Shown here: one piece after another, positions 38,261 to 49,528 of the stretch
How positions within the stretch are numbered: position 1 is the first letter of the stretch
How the letters are laid out: each line of letters starts with the position of its first letter
Assembly (NCBI GenBank): GCA_013350335.1
Contig: CM023534.1
Location: 7,283,542-7,347,541 of the forward strand
Length of the DNA stretch: 64,000 bases
Origin: Chimonanthus salicifolius
Taxonomy: Eukaryota > Streptophyta > Magnoliopsida > Laurales > Calycanthaceae
Reading direction: 5' to 3'
The notes under the pieces: generated by a model
Database searches by the model: none
The model's input: only the letters and a program-made list of their open reading frames with translations
Told to the model about the DNA's origin: nothing
Translations under genes and position numbers: made by a program

Positions 38261-38739
38261 CAACCATCCCATCTGGCTTATTTCCTGTCTCAACACTATA
38301 TAGTTCGAGCATGCAATTTTCATTTATGCAACGATGATGACTGTGCCAACATTGTTGCAAATTCTTAAGGTGGTGATGTGCATAGTTTTTAAATCAGTAT
38401 GTACCCTTTATCACTGTTCAAAATTTTATAAGTTAACTTTGTAAGTAAATTTTATAATGTCTTTAGCAATGGTTTTAAAGGATTAAAAAGTCAATGATAG
38501 ATAGAATGTAATTTTGTCAAGTTCATTCCACAACTAGAGTCATTAAATGAAGTTGATTTTTTCAAGTACTATATATAAGTGTAGATTTTCCAAACCTATT
38601 AAACAATTTGATCATGATAGGGTCCACATGAGGCTCTCATCATGAAAGCACTTTATGAAATGTGTGGCTGAGCACTACCTAAGCCAAGAGAGCCTCACAG
38701 ACTTCAACATGGTGACAAACTTAAATCACTTGTTTGCCT

Positions 38740-39063
38740 CAGGGGTCGAAATATTGGCCGATATATATCGGTTTTGGAAGAACGAACGATATCGGCCAAT
38801 ATTCGGTCCGAAATATCGGTCACCATATCGGCTGATATGCATAAATATCGGTATTTAAATTTTTTTTTTTTTTAAAAAAAAACAAAAACCGATATGGTTT
38901 TTTTCGGTTCTTCACGATTTTTTGTGGTTCTTCACAGTTTTTTGCGGTTTTTTGCATTTTTTCACGGTTTTGAATACTAGAAGAGAGAAAAATGTAAATA
39001 TCGGAGGAGAGAGAAACTTATCAGCCGATATACATATCGGCCGGGCCGTTTTTTTGACCCTTG
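38740..39063. mobile_element. 324-bp hAT-like non-autonomous element
   Basis: The ends are CAGGGGTCGAAATA and the inverse TTTTGACCCTTG. It is flanked by GTTTGCCT on both sides (38732-38739, 39064-39071), an 8-bp duplication typical of hAT transposons. Clusters of ATCGGC, GCCGAT and CGGTC motifs sit just inside both ends; a CGGTTCTTCAC-type repeat fills the centre. No transposase is encoded. Confidence 0.8.
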
Positions 39064-39225
39064 GTTTGCCTATTATAATCCCTTAGCACAGTGGATAACA
39101 GTGTGAGAAACTGCATGTAAGTGACCTAGACATTGAGCTCCTCTATAGAAATGTCGAAGAGAGTAGTAATGAGGATGAAGAAGGCAACTTAAACAATGGA
39201 CCTTCAACTGTCTATTTGTAGATAG

Positions 39226-40382
39226 AAGGGGTAGAAATATCGGCTGATTTTTCATATCGGCCGCATTTTTTTCTCTCTTTTGTATGTTTTTTTTTTAAAA
39301 AAATATTCCAAAAAAATTACAGTAAATGTAGATAATTATGGGCTTATTGAATATGTAATTTTTTTCATAAAAATATCGGGCATTTACATCTTCTAATATA
39401 TTTTTGAAGTTACGATATCGGGAAATTATATAATTAGTAATAAAATGGTGAAAATTACAAGGAAAAACAGATAAATGAGGAAAATTTGTAGAAATGATTT
39501 CATAATTTATTTTCTTAGTCAATGAGTGTTATTTTAAGTTATGAATTATAGAAATAAAAAAAGTACATAATAAAATGATTGAAAATTACATAATAATGTG
39601 GAAAAAATATTAGAAAATGAAACTAATGGGGTCCTAATCACTTGAATTGATTACCACACAAATGTCATACATAATAATATAATGTTTTCTTTCATTTGAG
39701 AAAATAGATTTTATTTTTCATTAATAATAATTAGATAAATAAAATTATTAGATAAAATTATGAGCTATAGTCAATTATGTTAAATTGATATAATAAAAAT
39801 AAAGAATACCTTCTAATAATAATGACAATGGTTAAAATATTATATGGTAAATATAATATTAAATTATTACAATAAGATAAATAAAAGAAAACATTATACT
39901 TTTTACTTTCAACATAAGTAAATATTGTATTTAAAATAAAAAAATTATTACTTTCACATTAAAAATAACTTTTTAATAAAATATAAGAGTACACACATGA
40001 GCTTCCAAGTGAGCTCTTTAGGAAGCTCACATGAACTCTTTACTTCAACGAAGAAGAAAAAGAAGAGAAAGGAAAGCTATGAAAGGTGTATTGCGATTTT
40101 TTTTCTTCAATCTTTTCTCCATATTTTCTTTTTTTTGTTTCCATTCTTTCTCGTCCGATATTTTTTCTAAAAAAAGGGCTTTTTTTAAAAAAAAAATGAC
40201 AAACAACCAAATTTTTAAAATTCGGTCGATATCATGACCGAATTATCGGTCAGAAATTCGGTCATATCAGCCGAATTTTTTTTGGTACGGCTGATACTAT
40301 ATGTATCGGCCGATACACATCGGCCTTTGAAAACCCGATATACATCGGCCGATACGTACAATATCCGATATTTTGACCCCTG
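39226..40382. mobile_element. 1157-bp hAT-like non-autonomous element, same family
   Basis: The ends are AAGGGGTAGAAATATCGG and the inverse CGATATTTTGACCCCTG. It is flanked by GTAGATAG on both sides (39218-39225, 40383-40390), a perfect 8-bp duplication. ATCGGC/GCCGAT motifs cluster at both ends, especially at 40220-40370. The centre is AT-rich with only short open frames and no transposase motif. It lies 163 bp from the 324-bp relative. Confidence 0.85.
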
Positions 40383-40399
40383 GTAGATAGAAACAACAG

Positions 40400-41860
40400 G
40401 ATCTCTCTACAAACAAGCGGCACTTCCCACATTTTACATCAATTCACCAAAATAAGAAACAAAAAAGGTTAATGCAACCATGCAAAGTAGTCAACAACTT
40501 GAAGAATCATTAAGTCATCGTTAGTGATGATGATGATGGTAGTGAAAAGTATCATAAAAATATATTAATTAAAATAGAACCATGACAGAAATTATTTGGA
40601 TCTTGTAAGAATAAAAAATATTGAGATTCTAGGTATCTATTCGATATGGAGGTTAAGAACAAGTAGGACAAGGTGGGCGTGTGCCTGAGCTATTTTGAAG
40701 GGCTCAAGACCAAAGCCTGAGCTAAGCCCAATCAATAAGGAATGACCATGTTTCATATATTTACTAGGGCCCAATAGGTTGTAACTCAGTTAAGCTGGGG
40801 TTGGCTTGCCTGTCTGTGTCTAAAGTCAATTAAGAATTGGTTAAATCCAAGCCCAGTCAGATGTGTGAAAAAATTGGATCCAATTTTATGCTTAGATTGA
40901 ATATTCAGGCTTATTCAACTCAGTGTTTCTCAAGGCCAAGTTAGGAGCAAATTATAATAAGTCATCACATATTATAAAATATAAAATTTATTTAGATGAA
41001 TCCTACAATATATAAAGGGCCTCTAATGCATTAGGCACAACCCACCCTGATTTAAAATTTGAACCTGTTTTTGCCTAGACCAAGCCCACTTTAGCCCATT
41101 TTTTTTCTATTCTTCATGAGTTCGAGCTGGCTCGGGTTGAACTAGCTGAAGTTACACCACAGGGCTCAGTATAGGCCCATGGCCGATTTGTATGGTACAA
41201 CTTCTGAATTTAGATGCAATACTGGTACAATTTATAACATAATATGAAAGAGAGTTTCTCCCATACACTATGGCTTACAATATTTTTCAGATCTTTCAAG
41301 ATCCAGCTAGCCATGCTTATGATTGTTCAATCCCCACCTAAATCCATGTATATTAGGCTTGAACATGTGCTTTTTTAGCCCATTTTAAACAGACAGATTT
41401 GGGCTTTTATAAAGCCCATGTGGCCTCTCTAAGGAGCTACACATATTTGTATAATTATATATATTATTCTTATATTATGATATAATTAAGCCATAATGAC
41501 CCATGTTATATGTGTCATTCCCTCCTTAAAAACAAAATTATCTCAATAAATTTTGAAATTAGGCCTTAGAATAGGTTTTATACCACATGAAAGGCTTTTG
41601 AGTTTTGACTCAGGTTCTCCTAGTATATTAATTTACAAATAACTCCAACATGTTCGTAGTCTTTTTCATCTGTGGAAAAAAAGACTTTGACTTTGGCCTA
41701 AAAAGTCTAATGGGCTATGAGTAGGCTTAAGCTTTGAAAAGATAATGAGATATATAGACTTGAGCTAAAATAAATAAAATACCAGTCTGAACTCGGCCCA
41801 TGGACACACCCATTTTTTAATTTTGGGCTGAGAGGGGCAGCTTCCAATTTTTCAAAATTT
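40400..41860. other. Intergenic region, no gene seen
   Basis: AT-rich, with stretches rich in GGCCCA/TGGGCT-type words (40.66-41.17 kb) that may come from an old DNA element. No ends or coding region could be defined. Confidence 0.4.
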
Positions 41861-42007
41861 ATATAGATTTTTTTTTTTTTTGAGTAGTCATAAAAGAATT
41901 TCAATAAAAGAGGGGAGAAAATACAAAGAAAAATAGAGGGTCTAAAAGGGGTAGACCCAAATAATAAACAAAAAAGAGAGAATACAAGAAAATAAACAAT
42001 CAAAAGG

Positions 42008-42358
42008 TCACAATAATAAAAACATTCCAGCCCAATGGTTGTCGACTCCCAATTTTGCAAAGTAGTCCGCCACCCCATTGGCTGATCTTCGAATAATGGA
42101 AAAAGATACTTCTATTCCTTTGGCCAAATCTCTCACTTCCCTAACCACACTTGACAATCTCCAAAGTGAACGTCGTAAACCCGATGCCCATTTGAAATCA
42201 TTTGCCGAATCTCCCTCAATAACCATCTGACCTTGACCAAAAGCCTTCCAAATGAATAGAGCTCTCCTAATGCTAAGAATTTCAGCTTCGTTTGAATCTT
42301 TAATACCCACCGACTCATTGAACATTATGGATGATTCTCCCTTATGATTCCTAAGCAC
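42008..42358 (-). pseudogene. LINE RNase H domain, C-terminal part
   Basis: The frame contains SNEAEILSIRRAL, VIEGDSANDFKWASG and RRSANGVADYFAKLG, the E, D and D blocks of archaeal-type RNase H, and ends at a stop at 42008. Its N-terminal part with FNIDGSSREKPGLARIG lies beyond the solo LTR at 43209 upward; the two halves join in frame when the LTR and one target copy are discounted. Confidence 0.85.
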
Positions 42359-42365
42359 ACCTCCG

Positions 42366-43203
42366 TGTTAACGGTGGCTCATATCCATCTTACCCGACCA
42401 AGAGATCGGCTGAAATAAAGGAAGACAAATCTACACGACAGTAAGAGAGGAATAGCAGTTTCTATTCCGATGGATGTGGAAAGGTAAACTCGGCAACTGC
42501 TATGTCTGGATAAGGGAGCCAACCGATTGGGATTAACAAGGAAAGAGGAATACATGGCATAGCAGGACTGGCTTTCCTAATCCCATTAGGAAATTGCTAA
42601 GACTGGGATCTCTCAGCTGAGGATTCCTCTCTTGGGACCGACTGAAACTTCCTTATAAAAGGTGACCTGCATACATCAATTAAGGGAGAGAAAGAGGGGT
42701 GTTTCATTGAGGGTCAAAAGGGCATTGCATCGAGAAAGCCAGAGTGGAGGATACACGGTTGTATACCTTTGGCTTGACAGCACTGAGAAAACACACAAAC
42801 TAGGAGACAGCCAGCGGCTGTTTGCAGATAGAGGCGCAAACAGAGAGCTGCCATCTTCAAGTGTTAGGTGTAGCTGCCATCGACCAATAGAGGACACTAC
42901 TGATCTGTCTAATAGCAGATCGGTGGTTGGGTTCTTTGCTCAGTTGAGACTGGTGGTAAGAGAGAGACAGACATTACAGTCGGGGTTTCACAAGGCAGAT
43001 CTGCTGAGTTGTGTTTGTATTGGGTTCAAACACAAGAAACTATATTTTGTATATCTCTTTTATTTTCTCTCTTAATAGAAATCTCTTTCACACTCCGTGG
43101 ACGTAGGCCGGTTGGGGCCGAACCACGTAAATTTGCTTGTGTTGGATTGTGCTTATTTTATTCCGTTCGATTATTCTTGTTTATCACGCTGTAAGCGCTA
43201 ACA
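42366..43203 (+). mobile_element. 838-bp solo LTR with perfect 5-bp TSD
   Basis: It begins TGTTAACGG and ends GCTAACA, the TG...CA form with TGTTA/TAACA ends. The flanks are CTCCG on both sides (42361-42365, 43204-43208). A CTTATAAAAGG box lies at 42651. A downstream CGTGGACGTAGGCCGG... GAACCACGTAAATTTG segment is typical of copia-type R/U5. There is no internal region, so the element was reduced by LTR-LTR recombination. Orientation is opposite to the LINE it interrupts. Confidence 0.9.
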
Positions 43204-43208
43204 CTCCG

Positions 43209-44470
43209 ATCCTTGCTAGACCCGGTTTTTCTCTAGAGGACCCGTCAATATTAAACTTCCAAATCCCCTGTTGAGGAGGCTCCCATTTATCCTGTTTCCT
43301 CACTTTCCGATTTTGAAACCTCATGCAACCCTCCCATGATAATAAAAGGTCATTGATTTTCAGCCCTTTGAATATTGGTTCCGCTAACAACCATGAAAAC
43401 CAATTCCATTTAGCTCTATGAAAAAGGTCGGAATCGATAGACGAAACACCTTCGAAAAGTCTAGAGTTCCTTTCTTTCCATAAAGACCAAACAATCATGG
43501 TAGGTAGGGATTGCCAAACACATTTCAATCTAGGTTTCAGACATGAAATATTCCAAGCTCCTAATAACTGGGAGAAGGAATTTGAAAAGACCCAAGGAAT
43601 CCCCAAGAAGTTAATGAAATTCATCCAAAGACTCTTGGCCACATCACAATTAACAAACAAGTGATTGACATCTTTCAGTGAAGACTCACACAGAACGCAA
43701 TTTAGAACACCCTCACCCCTAAGCAAGCCTCTTTTATTCATTTCTACCCTAGTCAGAATCTTCTCCTTAAGGGTACACCATAGGAAAATCTGTACCCTTG
43801 GTGGAATAACGCGTTCCCAGATGGATTTCGAGATCTTCTCATCATTAAGTACTTGACTTTGAGCCAGATGAGTCAAGGCTTTCACTTATAACATGCCAGA
43901 GGAATCTCCTACCCAAATCATTTCATCATCATCCGAAGGCAAGAAAGAAAATTCCTCTAAAAGTGTCAGGAGTCCGGATCGACTCTCCTCTTCAAAGGAC
44001 CTTAAGTTTCTTCGGAAATCCAAGTGCCAAACGATCACCCCATTGTCCCAGCTAAACAAATCTTGAACCAAAGCATTTGCATTCCTCGAAATTCTAAAAA
44101 GTCTTGGATAACAATATTTTAAAGGCCTCTCTCCTAACCATAGGTCTTTCCAAAACAGTGTTTTATTACCTTTTCCAACTAGGAATCTGATGTTTTGTCT
44201 AAAAAGATTACCAACCACGCCCTCACCCGATCCCAACCTTCACCAAGCTTTAACAACCGAGGAACCTAAACTTTCTATTTTCTCATCAAGAAACCAACCT
44301 CTAGCTCCTGCAACCCCATATCTAGCTGATAAAACCTTAACCCAAAGCGCATCCTTCTCCCTACCAAACCTCCAAGCCCATTTACAAAACAAAGCCTGAT
44401 TTTTAAGATGAATAGGCACGATGCCCAGCCCTTCCTTTATTTTGGGTTTCTCAACTTCTTCCCAAGCCAC
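43209..44470 (-). pseudogene. LINE zf-RVT and RNase H N-terminal region
   Basis: Consecutive frames (44470-44240, 44236-43886, 43885-43209) carry MAWEEVEKPKIKEGLGI, FWKDLWLGERPL, and the zf-RVT block SIWERVIPPRVQIFLW...CVLCESSLKDVNHLFVNC with its Cys/His residues. The RNase H start IWKFNIDGSSREKPG follows. Stops near 44525-44471, 44237 and 43884 interrupt an otherwise collinear protein. Confidence 0.85.
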
Positions 44471-44524
44471 TAAGTGAATTTTCTTTTTCGACTCCTTATT
44501 TCCTCACAAAAACTTCCAAAATAA

Positions 44525-45523
44525 CTACTCAAGTTTTCTTTCAACACCCTTAGGAAGCAGGAACAATGATAGATAATAAGTTGGCAAATTAAGAAGGACT
44601 GCTTTTATTAGAGTAACCCTCCCTCCTGATGATAAAAACTTCTTACCCCAACTTGACAACCTTTTCTCCACTCTTTCAATAACTGGGCTCCAAAACTTCT
44701 TAAGCCTGGGGTTCCCTCCTACCGGTAAGCCAAGATAAGTGAAGGGTAATTTTCCAATACCACAACCGATGTTTTGTGCTAGTTCATTAAGACAATCCTC
44801 CTCCAAATCTATCCCTATGATTGAACTTTTTCCTAAATTAATCATGAGACCCGACACCAATTCAAGACATCGAAGGATAGCTTTAAACCCCAAAAGCTCC
44901 TGTCTAGTTGGTTCACAGAAGAAAAATGTGTCATCAGCAAACTGTAAATGAGTGATTATAGGTCCACTGGCTGCCACCTCAAAACCGTTAACAATTCCCA
45001 ATTCCCTCGCTTTATCCACCAAATTATTCAAACATTCTCCCACTAAAGTGAAAATGAAGGGAGATAAAGGATCTCCCTGCCTTAGCAATTTGTTTGAATG
45101 TATTGGATTAGTTGGGGAGCCATTCACTAATATAGAGTAAGATGTGTCTTCTATACATGCTTTCATCCATTTACACCACTTAAGCCCAAAACCAATCCTT
45201 CCGAACAGATAACCCACAAATGACCATTCCACAAAATCATATGCCTTTTCTAGATCAATTTTGAAAAGAACACCAGGGTTTCTATCTCTCTTTCTTATAT
45301 GAATTAATTCATTGGCAATAAGAACTCCATTCAAGATTTGTCTATCTTTTACAAACGCACCCTGTGATTCACCAATTATCTCCAGCAAAACTTTTTTTAG
45401 CATCTCTGCTAACACTTTAGCTAGGAGCTTATAAATACTACCCAACAGGCTAATCGGACGGAAATGGGACAGGTTAATCGGGCTCTCTCTCTTAGGAATG
45501 AGGGTGACGAAAGAATTCTTCAA
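44525..45523 (-). pseudogene. LINE reverse transcriptase domain
   Basis: An open 332-residue frame covers the RT fingers and palm: LSHFRPISLLGSIYKLLAK, GESQGAFVKDRQI, LFKIDLEKAYDFVEW (first catalytic Asp), LRQGDPLSPFIF and LQFADDTFFF (FADD catalytic pair), then FTYLGLPVGG. The catalytic residues are intact. It is interrupted by stops just after ERKLE. By itself it cannot be mobile: no endonuclease is linked. Confidence 0.92.
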
Positions 45524-45592
45524 GTTCTTATTAATGATTCCACTGTGATAGAACTCCTTAAAGAATCTGAAAACATCTGAACTGACTATCTC

Positions 45593-45850
45593 TCAACACT
45601 CCTTAAAGAACGAAAAATTAAAGCCATCTAGTCCTGGGGGTTTATCTTCTGCCAAACCTTCCAAAGCCTCGTTAATTTCTTCTCTTGAGAATTCCTTTTC
45701 CAACAAAAGTGCCTTATCCATGCCAATTTGCTTAAAATGAATACCATCCGGAGTAAGTTTAGAGTTTCTAACATGACTCAGAGAAGCTAAAGAAAGCCTA
45801 TCAAAAGGAGAACTAAAGTTATTGGGTTCTTGGGGTCTAAGGTCATTGTC
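45593..45850 (-). pseudogene. LINE pre-RT segment
   Basis: EDNDLRPQEPNNFSSPFDRLSL...EFSREEINEALEGLAEDKPPGLDGFNFSFFKEC is the usual stretch just upstream of the LINE RT core, containing the K.PG.DGF block. It is separated from its own upstream part (VRDHFVIIF at about 46520) by roughly 640 bp. Confidence 0.8.
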
Positions 45851-45851
45851 T

Positions 45852-46500
45852 TCGGGGATCGGCAAATGCAAAACACATGTAGCATGGGCAGGGGCACACT
45901 CAAAAGAGAAAGAAGAGTAGTGAGGGAAGAGAGAGAGAGATAGGAGTGAGAATACCCGATCAACGTCGAAGAAAGGTGACAGGCCAACTGAGTTGATGAA
46001 GATATGTTGAGACGATTGAGAGAAGTTCAGCATAGCCCCTCTCGGCTCTCAAGAATCCAACACTACCTGCAACTGGGGAATCTGAAAATCCAGCATCATG
46101 CTCAATTGGGATGGAAGAGAAATCTGAGACTGCGACCAAGAAAAAATGAAGAATGTCGTGAACTGCTTCGAGGTAGAAGAGAAGATCTGCATGGATGTGT
46201 AGAGATCCACAACAGGAGCACGATCTTCCCACAGTAAACCATCATCACCGTTAACATCAAAGATATGTATAGTTGTCTCTGCATCGGAACTGCGACAGTG
46301 ACCACAAAAGGACGACCGGAAGAAATCTGTCTCGATCTTGCAAACCAATCTAGAGAACAGGCCCCGTGGACGGTACATAAAAGGATTATGACATTAATAA
46401 AATGAGAAAGGAGAGAAGGTACCAGAGGCCGACGACAGCGAAGGCAACGCAGCAAAAGGAGAGGTAGGAGAGAAAGCGGACGAAGAGGGAGGAGGCAGCA
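45852..46500. other. Unexplained ~640-bp insertion in the LINE pre-RT region
   Basis: This segment lies between LINE residues ...VRDHFVIIF and EDNDLRP..., which are normally adjacent. It is richer in GC than its surroundings, with a GA-rich tract near 45930. No inverted ends or target duplication could be defined, and its frames resemble nothing I recognise. Confidence 0.55.
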
Positions 46501-46720
46501 GGCGCAGAGATTGACGCTGGAAAATAATCACAAAATGATCTCTAACTGCTTTTCTTATACCCGGCTTATCATCAATTCGTCTACCATCCACCACAATAGT
46601 ACTAAGTTAACGGTGTTGTCTCAAATAATCTAGGTTGCTTCAACTAGTATTTTTCTTGTCTTTATGCTATATTAAGCCACACAAATAAATAAATAATATA
46701 AAATAAAAAGAATAAAGTTT

Positions 46721-46927
46721 AAAATAGGGTGGCCATTTAGACACCTCACTTTTCTTTTAAGAGACCTCATTTTAAAATTTTGTATGAAAATAACCATTTT
46801 ACCCCTCAATTTTTTTAAAAAGATAATTCCTCCAATCAAAATTGAGGAGCAAAATGGTAAATTCATATAAAATTTTAAAATATAGTGTCTCTTGAAAGAA
46901 AAGTAAGGTGTCTAAATGGCTATTCTA
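46721..46927. mobile_element. 207-bp foldback MITE
   Basis: Two ~85-bp arms are inverted copies: GGCCATTTAGACACCT...CATTTTACCCCTCAAT on the left, ATTGAGGAGCAAAATGG...AGGTGTCTAAATGGC on the right. Only a short T/A loop separates them. It lies about 300-400 bp upstream of the lipase gene's probable first exon. Confidence 0.8.
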
Positions 46928-47081
46928 AAAAAATTCTAGTTCGAAAGGAGTTTCATTAATTATTCACTTTTATATCTCTATAATACAATTATTAGTGTAT
47001 ATCCAATGAAACTTTTTTATTTAGTATGAAGCATGAAGTTTGTTATTTTAAAATGAGTGATTAAAAGAACTACTTCAATAT

Positions 47082-47114
47082 AATAAAATAAAATAAAATA
47101 AAATAAAATAAAAT
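47082..47114. repeat. (AAATA)n microsatellite
   Basis: About six AAATA units just upstream of the probable promoter and leader of the lipase gene. Confidence 0.85.
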
Positions 47115-47159
47115 TAGGTGTCACACAATTAAAAAACTCCTGGGAGAGGACCCACATTA

Positions 47160-47675
47160 GCTAGTAAGGGACCCACCGACAGACAGATACGGGTGTCGAG
47201 GGGAGAAGTGTCCTTCTCCTCCTCCTTCTCGTCGAAGAAAACCAACGCCGCTTCCAGTACGACAGAGAAATAAAAAGGAGAAGACGAAGCTCCTTGCCTC
47301 TTTCCTCACGAACGAAGGAAAAAATTAAGAAAGGGACAAAAAAGGAAATCTCTCTGCGCGGAGATCTTTTCCTTGCCAGAGAAATCAACTTTATACAGAT
47401 AATCGATCTTGTCAGGTTTGCGCCTTTCTCGAATTCTTTCTTCCTTCTCGGATCTCTCTCATCTCGTCCGATCCAATATTTCTTCTTTGTCATTATCTTT
47501 TTCTTCTTCCAAGTTTAAGTGATATCGAAACCACGGATCTCTCTAGTTGTTTCAGTTGAAGAGATTTCGGAATTTCCTGTTGAATTGTGATTAACCCGTA
47601 AATTTGAATTTTTAATTCAGGAATTCGAGTTTGTGGGGTTTTGTAAGGGATTTACGGTGAATTCAAGCTCCAAAG
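47160..47675 (+). other. Probable 5'-UTR exon of the lipase gene
   Basis: A GC- and CT-richer stretch ends at a plausible donor, CTCCAAAG|gtttgttc at 47675/47676, followed by a T-rich intron start. The CDS exon begins after an acceptor at 49871-49873 (attatcag|GTTTGG), 20 nt before the ATG. The transcription start cannot be fixed from sequence. Confidence 0.5.
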
Positions 47676-47742
47676 GTTTGTTCTTTTTTTTTTTTTTTTA
47701 TTATCAATTTGCGGCTTTTTATATTTCCTTCGTTTTATACTC

Positions 47743-47878
47743 TGTTTGGATGTATGGAAAGGGAAGTAGTTTCTTTGGAAAATTATCTTCTAACTAAAAA
47801 TAGAAGTGGATTTAACATGTTTTAGAAAATTCGTTATTTTCCAACAGAAGAACTACCTTTGCATGCATCCAAAGGGAA
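47743..47878. mobile_element. Foldback MITE, GGATGCATG family, copy C
   Basis: The arms are GTTTGGATGTATGGAAAGG and CCTTTGCATGCATCCAAAG, with AAAATTATCTTCTAACTAAAAATAG inside. It is the same family as the copies upstream of LSM1, here in the 5'-UTR intron of the lipase gene. Confidence 0.65.
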
Positions 47879-47988
47879 CCTTAGGAATTTTTTAAATTAA
47901 AAATTTTGATTCAGGATTTCAACTTCGCAGGGCTTCATACTTTCTTGGAAAATAACCAGATTTTAACTAAAAATAGGAATGAGTTTAA

Positions 47989-48560
47989 TGTTAGGAATAA
48001 ATATGCGGAAATTAAAAAAATCACAGCAGGATAAAATATCAAGCACACCGTAACTCAAAGATATACGTGGTTCGGCAAATCCCTGCCTACGTCCAAGGAG
48101 TGTAAATGTTCCTATGAGAGAAAAGAGAATACCCATACAATAGTGAATGACTCCATGAATTTAAAGTCCAAACCCAAATCCCGAGTCCCTTGTACACCCA
48201 TCTCTTCTTACCACTCTCAAACCCTGAAGAATAAACATATCTTCTATCCAGCTCTCCCTGGCATTCTTCGTGTGCTCCTCCATGTGCCTAAACCTCTTGG
48301 TCTCGAAGCCTAGACCCGTAAGCATTGATACGTGCCCATTCTTGTCACCACCTTTCGCGTATACAACCATGCATTAATGTCAGCACACCTCTTTCTCTCT
48401 TGAGGTGTGTACTGTGGTGACCACCACAATACATGTGGCCAATGAAGGCACTCAGCCAAAAGGCATTTTCTAATGAAGCCATTCCACAGTAACCACACAT
48501 TGAGAGAGGGAGAGAGATTTTTCTCTCCATTGCTGTGTACACCTATGCATTACATGTTGG
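47989..48560 (-). mobile_element. LTR-derived fragment in the 5'-UTR intron
   Basis: On the minus strand it ends GCATATTTATTCCTAACA, preceded by GGACGTAGGCAGGGATTTGCC and GAACCACGTATATCTTTGAG, the R/U5 layout of plant copia-type LTRs. The other end was not found with a matching TG and target duplication, so it may be truncated or the border lies further right. Confidence 0.6.
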
Positions 48561-49390
48561 TGCTATGTCTTACATTTTGCGTGCTTGGAAATAATTTGTT
48601 GATCTTGCCTGAGCCCTTAGTGTTTCGTTCCCTTTTCAGTTCTTAGTGATTGTTGCTTTATCTATATGTACATGCACCTTTGATGCCTCTTTATCTATTA
48701 ATATATGAATCATTTCAAAAATAAAAATTACATGTTGATGCTCCTAAAATTTTGGTGCCCAAAATTTTCTCCACCAAAAAACGTTGTGGCCATACCGTGT
48801 GTTGCCCGCCATTCTTGTATTCCCATGGAAAGAGAATCTCAATTCCATTTAATTCGAGCAATATCACAACAATTAACCGCTGTTGGTTAAGAAATGGGTA
48901 TTTTCCAGAAACATACTTTCCTTTGCGGTGCATCCATACCGAGCCAGAGGGTCTGGGTTTTGCATTTTAATTTATTTGATGAACTTTTGCTTCCTCGTGT
49001 GTCTTGAATTTGTTATTTTGTATTTTTTTTTTTTTTTTTGAAATTTTGAAAGGATAAAAATGGTTTGATTTGAGTTTGCTTGAATGGATGAACACGTTTT
49101 TTCAACCAGAGAACTCAATAAGAGATGGTTTTTTTATTGCGATTTGATAGAAATGGTTTTAATCTGATTTGGTTTGATTAATTGAGCTTGGAGTTATTCG
49201 TTTTCTAATTTGCATTTTAATGATTAGGCTTTGCTTGAGTGCATAGAAGGTAAAGTACTTTTCCTGGAAAAATAATCGTTTTACACTTAAGATGAATAGA
49301 GGGGCGTGTGTGTGCATATGTGTAAGTTGAATAGAGGTGCGTGTGTGTGTGCGCATGCGGTTTTTTTTTAATTGTGGTCATTTTTGCCTC

Positions 49391-49528
49391 CATTTAGATG
49401 CATGTGAAAGAAAAGGCTTCTGTGGAATATTACCGTTTTTAACCAAAAAAACTGGTTTAACCATTTCTATTTTTAATTAAAAATGACTAATTTTCAAGTA
49501 ACTTCTTTCTTTCCAAGCATTCAAATGG
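49391..49528. mobile_element. Foldback MITE, GGATGCATG family, copy D
   Basis: The arms are CATTTAGATGCATGTGAAAG and CTTTCTTTCCAAGCATTCAAATGG, with an inner TATTACCG...TGACTAATTTTC pair. It is the second copy in the lipase leader intron; partial matches occur around 47930 and 48830-48940. Confidence 0.6.

Larger units (their letters stand above)
41868..46612 (-). mobile_element. 5'-truncated L1-like LINE with nested solo LTR
   Basis: Read on the minus strand, the order is a linker with VVDGRRIDDKPG (46570), the pre-RT region (45593-45850), RT (45523-44525), a zf-RVT region (44470-43300) and RNase H (about 43260-43209 then 42358-42008). A 3' UTR and poly(A) (T-tract at 41868-41882 on plus) close it. 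The endonuclease is missing, consistent with 5' truncation. An 838-bp solo LTR splits the RNase H at 42366-43203, and about 640 bp of unexplained sequence splits the pre-RT region. A few stops are present, otherwise the frames are long, so the copy is not very old. Confidence 0.9.

Noticed and set aside
42662..43075. 137-codon plus-strand open frame
   Set aside because: It lies entirely inside the solo LTR, with no known LTR-encoded protein.
46004..46455. Overlapping 77-117 codon frames on both strands
   Set aside because: They lie in the unexplained insertion in the LINE; several frames are open together, typical of GC-richer non-coding DNA.
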